Positions 61,373 to 64,000 of a DNA stretch of 64,000 bases are shown here, one piece after another; position 1 is the stretch's first letter, and every line of letters starts with the position of its first letter. Source of the stretch: Umezawaea beigongshangensis (GTDB lineage Bacteria > Actinomycetota > Actinomycetes > Mycobacteriales > Pseudonocardiaceae); contig NZ_JAEIOJ010000003.1 in the NCBI RefSeq assembly GCF_016464305.1, positions 657,726 through 721,725 on the forward strand, read 5' to 3'. A program made the position numbers and the translations under genes. Below the pieces are notes generated by a model that did no database searches, had not been told where the DNA came from, and was given only the letters and a program-made list of their open reading frames with translations.

Positions 61373-62741
61373 GTGTCACCGCAGTCGTCGATTTGGAAAG
61401 GTGAGTCGCGCACGGCGTGCGGCGAGAAAGACCACGACGGTCCCAACGGGTGGCGGTCCCGGTACCGCAAGCCCGACGGGACCCTGGGCAGCAGGTCCGG
61501 CTTCTCCTCGGAGACGGCGGCGAAGAAGTGGGGCGAGGAGCAGGAGGCGCTCATCCGCCGCCACGTGTGGATCGACCCGCGAGCCGGCGAGACGCCCTTC
61601 GGGAAGTTCGCGGAGCAGTGGTACGAGGCGGTGAAACCCAGGCTGGGCGGGAACACGGTCAACGAGTACCGCTCGTTCCTGGACAACCACCTCCTCCCGC
61701 AGTGGGAGGACTGGCCCGTGATCGCCATCTTCAACGGCTACCTCGAGATCGAGAAGTGGGTCTCCGAGCTGCACGACGAACTCGCCGAGTCCAGCATCTC
61801 CTCGGTGTTCGCCCTGTTCTCGCAGATCATGAAGGCCGGAGTCCGGGCCAAGGTGATCCCCGCCAGCCCGTGCGTCGACATCAAGGTCACCACGGGGGAG
61901 TTCGAGGAGGAGCGACTGGTCCGCGACACCGGCGCAGGCCCTGCGCGCGGCCATGCGGTTGTACGAGAGCAAGGCGGGCCTCGCGGGGTTCACGCTGTGC
62001 CTGCTGGACTTCTGCACCGGCGCCCGGTGGGGCGAGCTGGTCGGGCAGCAGCGGCACGAGTACGACGAGATCGGCCGCGCCATCGCGATCAGGAAGCCCC
62101 TCAAGGAGATCAACGGCAAGGTCAGCAAGGCCGGTGTGCTCACCGCCGAGGTGCTCGACGAGGTCCCGGTGCTGACGAAGAGGGGCACGCGCAGGGCGAA
62201 GAAGACCGGCCGCACCAAGACGCCCGCCGGAACCCGGCCGGTCGAGCTGCCTGCCAGCATCGCCACGTTCTACGAGATGCTGATGCGCAGTCACGACAAC
62301 CCGTTCGTCCTGCACTCCCCCGAGGGGCACGCCCTGCGGCGGTCGAACTTCCGCCAGCGCTTCTGGCGCGAGGTGTGGGACGGCGTCTCGCCCGACGAGC
62401 CCGGCGCCCGCGACCACGTGCCCCCGATCCTGCCGACCTTCACCTTCCACGAGGGCCGCCACGGCCACAACGCCTGGATGGTCGAGGACGGCATCCCCGA
62501 GGTGGCGCGTCGAGGCAGGCTCGGGCAGAAGATGAAGGGCATCGCCCGCACCTGCGACCACGTCACGCCGACGATGCGGGCCGACATCCTGCGCGGCATG
62601 GAGGCGCGCTGGCAGTCGTCACTGTCCGCGCTCGCCGGTGAGGAGCGTCACAGGCTGTTCGAGTGGTTCCCGCACCTGCGCGAGCAGTTCTCGCACCAGG
62701 GCCCGGCGGCCTCGCCGCTGCGCCAGCAGGACTCGGCCTGA
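61373..62741 (+). pseudogene. tyrosine-recombinase-family integrase, frameshifted, nucleophile Tyr replaced by Cys
   Basis: The first frame (GTG 61373 to about 61930) holds the arm-binding and core-binding domains (RYRKPDGT, FGKFAEQWYEAVKPRLG, TVNEYRSFLDNHLLPQWED). The homology shifts frame at about 61930-61945 into AQALRAAMRLYESKAGLAGF, so a single-base indel interrupts it. Catalytic Arg is in CTGARWGELVG and HxxR is in HEGRHGHNAWM. Where relatives have T-Y-S-H-V-x-P-E the sequence is TCDHVTPTM, so Cys replaces the nucleophilic tyrosine. The gene ends 97 bp from tRNA-Val, the integration target. Confidence 0.82.
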
Positions 62742-62783
62742 GCGGTTCTCCATTTTCGCTCCACTTGATCTTGAACGCAACAA

Positions 62784-62818
62784 AGAAGGCCCGCTCCTCG
62801 ATGAGGAACAGGCCTTCT
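62784..62818 (-). terminator. terminator downstream of the tRNA-Cys/Val genes
   Basis: Stem arms AGAAGGCC/GGCCTTCT with an inner GCTCCTC/GAGGA pairing; on the reverse strand it is followed by TTTGTT. It lies 19 bp beyond the 3' end of tRNA-Val. Confidence 0.65.
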
Positions 62819-62836
62819 GAGCAGTGCGTATACTCG

Positions 62837-62886
62837 GTGGGCGATACTGGGATTGAACCAGTGACCCCTTCCGTGTCAGGGAAGTG
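62837..62886. repeat. attachment-site repeat, right copy (within tRNA-Val)
   Basis: 50 bp identical to 53256-53305, covering the 3' two thirds of the intact tRNA-Val gene plus one flanking base. Confidence 0.88.
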
Positions 62887-62909
62887 CTCTCCCGCTGAGC
62901 TAATCACCC
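62838..62909 (-). tRNA. tRNA-Val (anticodon GAC)
   Basis: 72 nt without encoded CCA. The acceptor stem pairs GGGTGAT with ATCGCCC (one G-T pair), the discriminator is A, the anticodon loop is CTGACAC, and the T loop is GGTTCAATCC. It is the integration site of the element to its left. Confidence 0.93.
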
Positions 62910-62910
62910 G

Positions 62911-62982
62911 AGGCGGAGACGGGAATCGAACCCGCGTGCAGGGCTTTGCAGGCCCTTGCCTAAGCCACTCGGCCACTCCGCC
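62911..62982 (-). tRNA. tRNA-Cys (anticodon GCA)
   Basis: 72 nt, one base upstream of tRNA-Val on the reverse strand. Acceptor GGCGGAG/CTCCGCC, discriminator U as required for Cys tRNA, anticodon loop CTGCAAA, T arm GGGTTCGATTCCC. The Cys-Val order is typical of actinobacterial Gly-Cys-Val clusters; no Gly tRNA is visible upstream. Confidence 0.93.
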
Positions 62983-63241
62983 CTTGCACTGCTGCACAGC
63001 CTAGACCACCCACCACCCGCTCTCGCACCGGGGGGTCGATCACGCGGCCCGGCCGGGTTCCGGCTGCTCGGGCAGGGGGAATGCTTCCGGGTGCACCAGC
63101 AGGAAGCCCTCACCGGGGCGTCACCGGTCGCCAGGCGGCGCGGGCCGTCGTGGCCCAGCACCACCCGGATCGGAAGCCCCGCTGCGGATCAGGACGAGGT
63201 CTCTCCGCGAATCGCCCCGCTCCAGCAGCGCGAGCGGACCG
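62983..63241. other. tRNA promoter region and possible gene remnant
   Basis: It includes the promoter of the tRNA pair. On the reverse strand two short stretches (IRVVLGHDGPRRLATGDAP, and LLVHPEAFPLPEQPEPG ending at a stop near 63038) look like one gene broken by a frameshift. I cannot name the family. Confidence 0.3.
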
Positions 63242-63276
63242 TCCGGGTCCGGCGGACGACATCCGCCGGACCCGGA
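63242..63276 (-). terminator. terminator of the Pro/Ala/Glu-rich membrane protein gene
   Basis: 15-bp perfect arms around a 5-nt loop (63242-63256, 63262-63276), 12 bp beyond the reverse-strand stop. Confidence 0.75.
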
Positions 63277-63288
63277 TCGGACGTGCGC

Positions 63289-64000
63289 CTACCCGGCCCG
63301 GCCGGCCAGGAACCCGCCGAACACGGAGGCGAGGCCCAGCACGCCGAGCAGCAGGGGAACCACGACGGGAGCACCCATCGCGAGCACCAGCACGGCGAAC
63401 AGCACCAGCAGCGCGCCGAGGACGATCAGCCCGCGACCGCCCCACAGCTGGAGGGCCGTAGGGCCGGACGAGCTGGCCGTGACGGCCTGCTCGTCCGTGG
63501 CGGCCTTCTCGTCCGCGGTGGTCGGCGTCGCCGCGACGGCGGCGGGAACCGCCGCGGGCTCCGGCTCGGCGACCGGGGAGTCGGCGACCTCGGTCTTCGC
63601 GGGCTCGGACCCGACGGGCTCGGTGGCCGCGGGCGTCGCGATCTCGGGTTCGACGATCTCGGGCGTCGCGACCTCGGTGACCTCGGGCTCGGCGGCCGCG
63701 GGCGTCGTGACCTCGGGCTCGACGATCTCGGGCGTCGCGGGCTCGACGGCTTCGGTCTTCGCGACCTCGGGCTCGGCGGGCTCGGGCTCGGCGGGCTCGG
63801 TGGCCGCGGGCGTCGCGGTCGCGGTGATCGGCGTCGACTCCGGAGCGGGGTCGGTGGCCGCGGTGAGCGCCGGCGCCTCGGGGGCGGCCTCGACCGCCGG
63901 GGTCTCGGGCTCCTCGGCGGCGGGCAGCGCGGTCACCGAGGAGGTCTCTGCGACGGCGGGCTCCTCGGCGGGCTTCTCGGTGGGCTTCGCGACGGCGACG
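63289..64000 (-). CDS. Ala/Glu/Pro/Thr-rich membrane protein, N-terminus beyond window
   Basis: The frame is open to the window edge; a GTG at 63936 exists but the same low-complexity sequence continues upstream of it, so the gene probably starts outside. About 170 residues are irregular repeats built on PEIVEPE, TPAATEP and EPAKTE. The last 70 residues hold two membrane helices (LIVLGALLVLFAVLVLAMG and PLLLGVLGLASVFGGFLAG). Likely a membrane-anchored protein with a long disordered acidic region; the function is unknown. Confidence 0.7.
   Translation of the reverse strand, partial: VAVAKPTEKPAEEPAVAETSSVTALPAAEEPETPAVEAAPEAPALTAATDPAPESTPITATATPAATEPAEPEPAEPEVAKTEAVEPATPEIVEPEVTTPAAAEPEVTEVATPEIVEPEIATPAATEPVGSEPAKTEVADSPVAEPEPAAVPAAVAATPTTADEKAATDEQAVTASSSGPTALQLWGGRGLIVLGALLVLFAVLVLAMGAPVVVPLLLGVLGLASVFGGFLAGRAG

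Larger units (their letters stand above)
53256..62886. mobile_element. 9.6-kb integrative element in tRNA-Val
   Basis: The element is bounded by the perfect 50-bp direct repeats at 53256 and 62837. The right repeat is part of an intact tRNA-Val, and the integrase and excisionase-like genes are next to it. Contents: truncated IS copy, decayed BKACE gene, TetR regulator, amidohydrolase, SDR, FMN reductase, complete IS copy of the same type, a second IS5-family element, excisionase-like gene and integrase. No replication or transfer genes are present, so it is an integrative genomic island, not a complete AICE. The integrase carries a frameshift, so it is probably immobile now. Confidence 0.85.

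Noticed and set aside
53256-62886. Calling the island an actinomycete integrative and conjugative element
   Set aside because: No replication initiator, FtsK-like translocase or spread genes are present.
63480-63960. Repetitive block considered as CRISPR or minisatellite
   Set aside because: The repeats are irregular, have no spacers and read in one frame as a Pro/Ala/Glu/Thr-rich protein segment.

Overview
High-GC actinobacterial chromosome. Codons are strongly GC3-biased, GTG starts and 4-bp overlapping starts are frequent, and there is an Rpf-type resuscitation factor, a DUF397 protein, roadblock proteins, CebR boxes and many TetR/MarR/HxlR regulators. The gene style suggests a Pseudonocardiaceae member of the Saccharothrix/Actinosynnema/Lentzea type; the genus is an inference. 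The window opens inside an AfsR-like NB-ARC/TPR regulator and closes inside an Ala/Glu/Pro/Thr-rich membrane protein.

1-11 kb: an AfsR-like regulator; a divergent cellulose-degradation pair (CBM2 protein and AA10 lytic polysaccharide monooxygenase) with a perfect CebR-type operator upstream of each gene; a hydrolase divergent from a MocR regulator; and a TetR gene and a flavin monooxygenase that share one operator sequence on either side of an MptB-type mannosyltransferase. 10.8-16.9 kb: a chorismate-lyase-family gene divergent from an unusual 1179-aa protein that looks like an in-frame collapsed polyketide synthase (ligase-like, ketoreductase, thioesterase-like, no carrier protein), then an Rpf.

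17-28 kb: a reverse-strand operon of ABC ATPase, FtsX-type permease, sensor kinase and response regulator, then a second kinase/regulator pair with a four-gene operon of exported and membrane proteins (possible metal handling), closed by a strong terminator. 28-47 kb: scattered regulators and enzymes (DUF397 unit, CbrC-like, atypical LuxR regulator with a flavoprotein, roadblock pair, MarR, LysR/metallo-hydrolase, HxlR/NmrA, TetR/alcohol dehydrogenase, MFS exporter, spermidine-synthase-like protein), interspersed with eroded fragments of MarR, SnoaL-like, SDR, DUF418 and P450 genes.

47-53 kb: gene remnants, then a Tat-exported molybdenum hydroxylase (2Fe-2S, FAD, Mo subunits; PaoABC type) divergent from its likely TetR regulator. 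53.3-62.9 kb: a 9.6-kb integrative element in a tRNA-Val gene, bounded by a perfect 50-bp direct repeat. It carries a TetR/amidohydrolase/SDR/FMN-reductase cassette, three IS5-like insertion sequences (one truncated), an excisionase-like gene and a frameshifted integrase whose nucleophile position reads Cys. A fossil integrase end with its own terminator lies just outside the left repeat, so two elements appear to have accreted at this tRNA. tRNA-Val(GAC) and tRNA-Cys(GCA) follow on the reverse strand.
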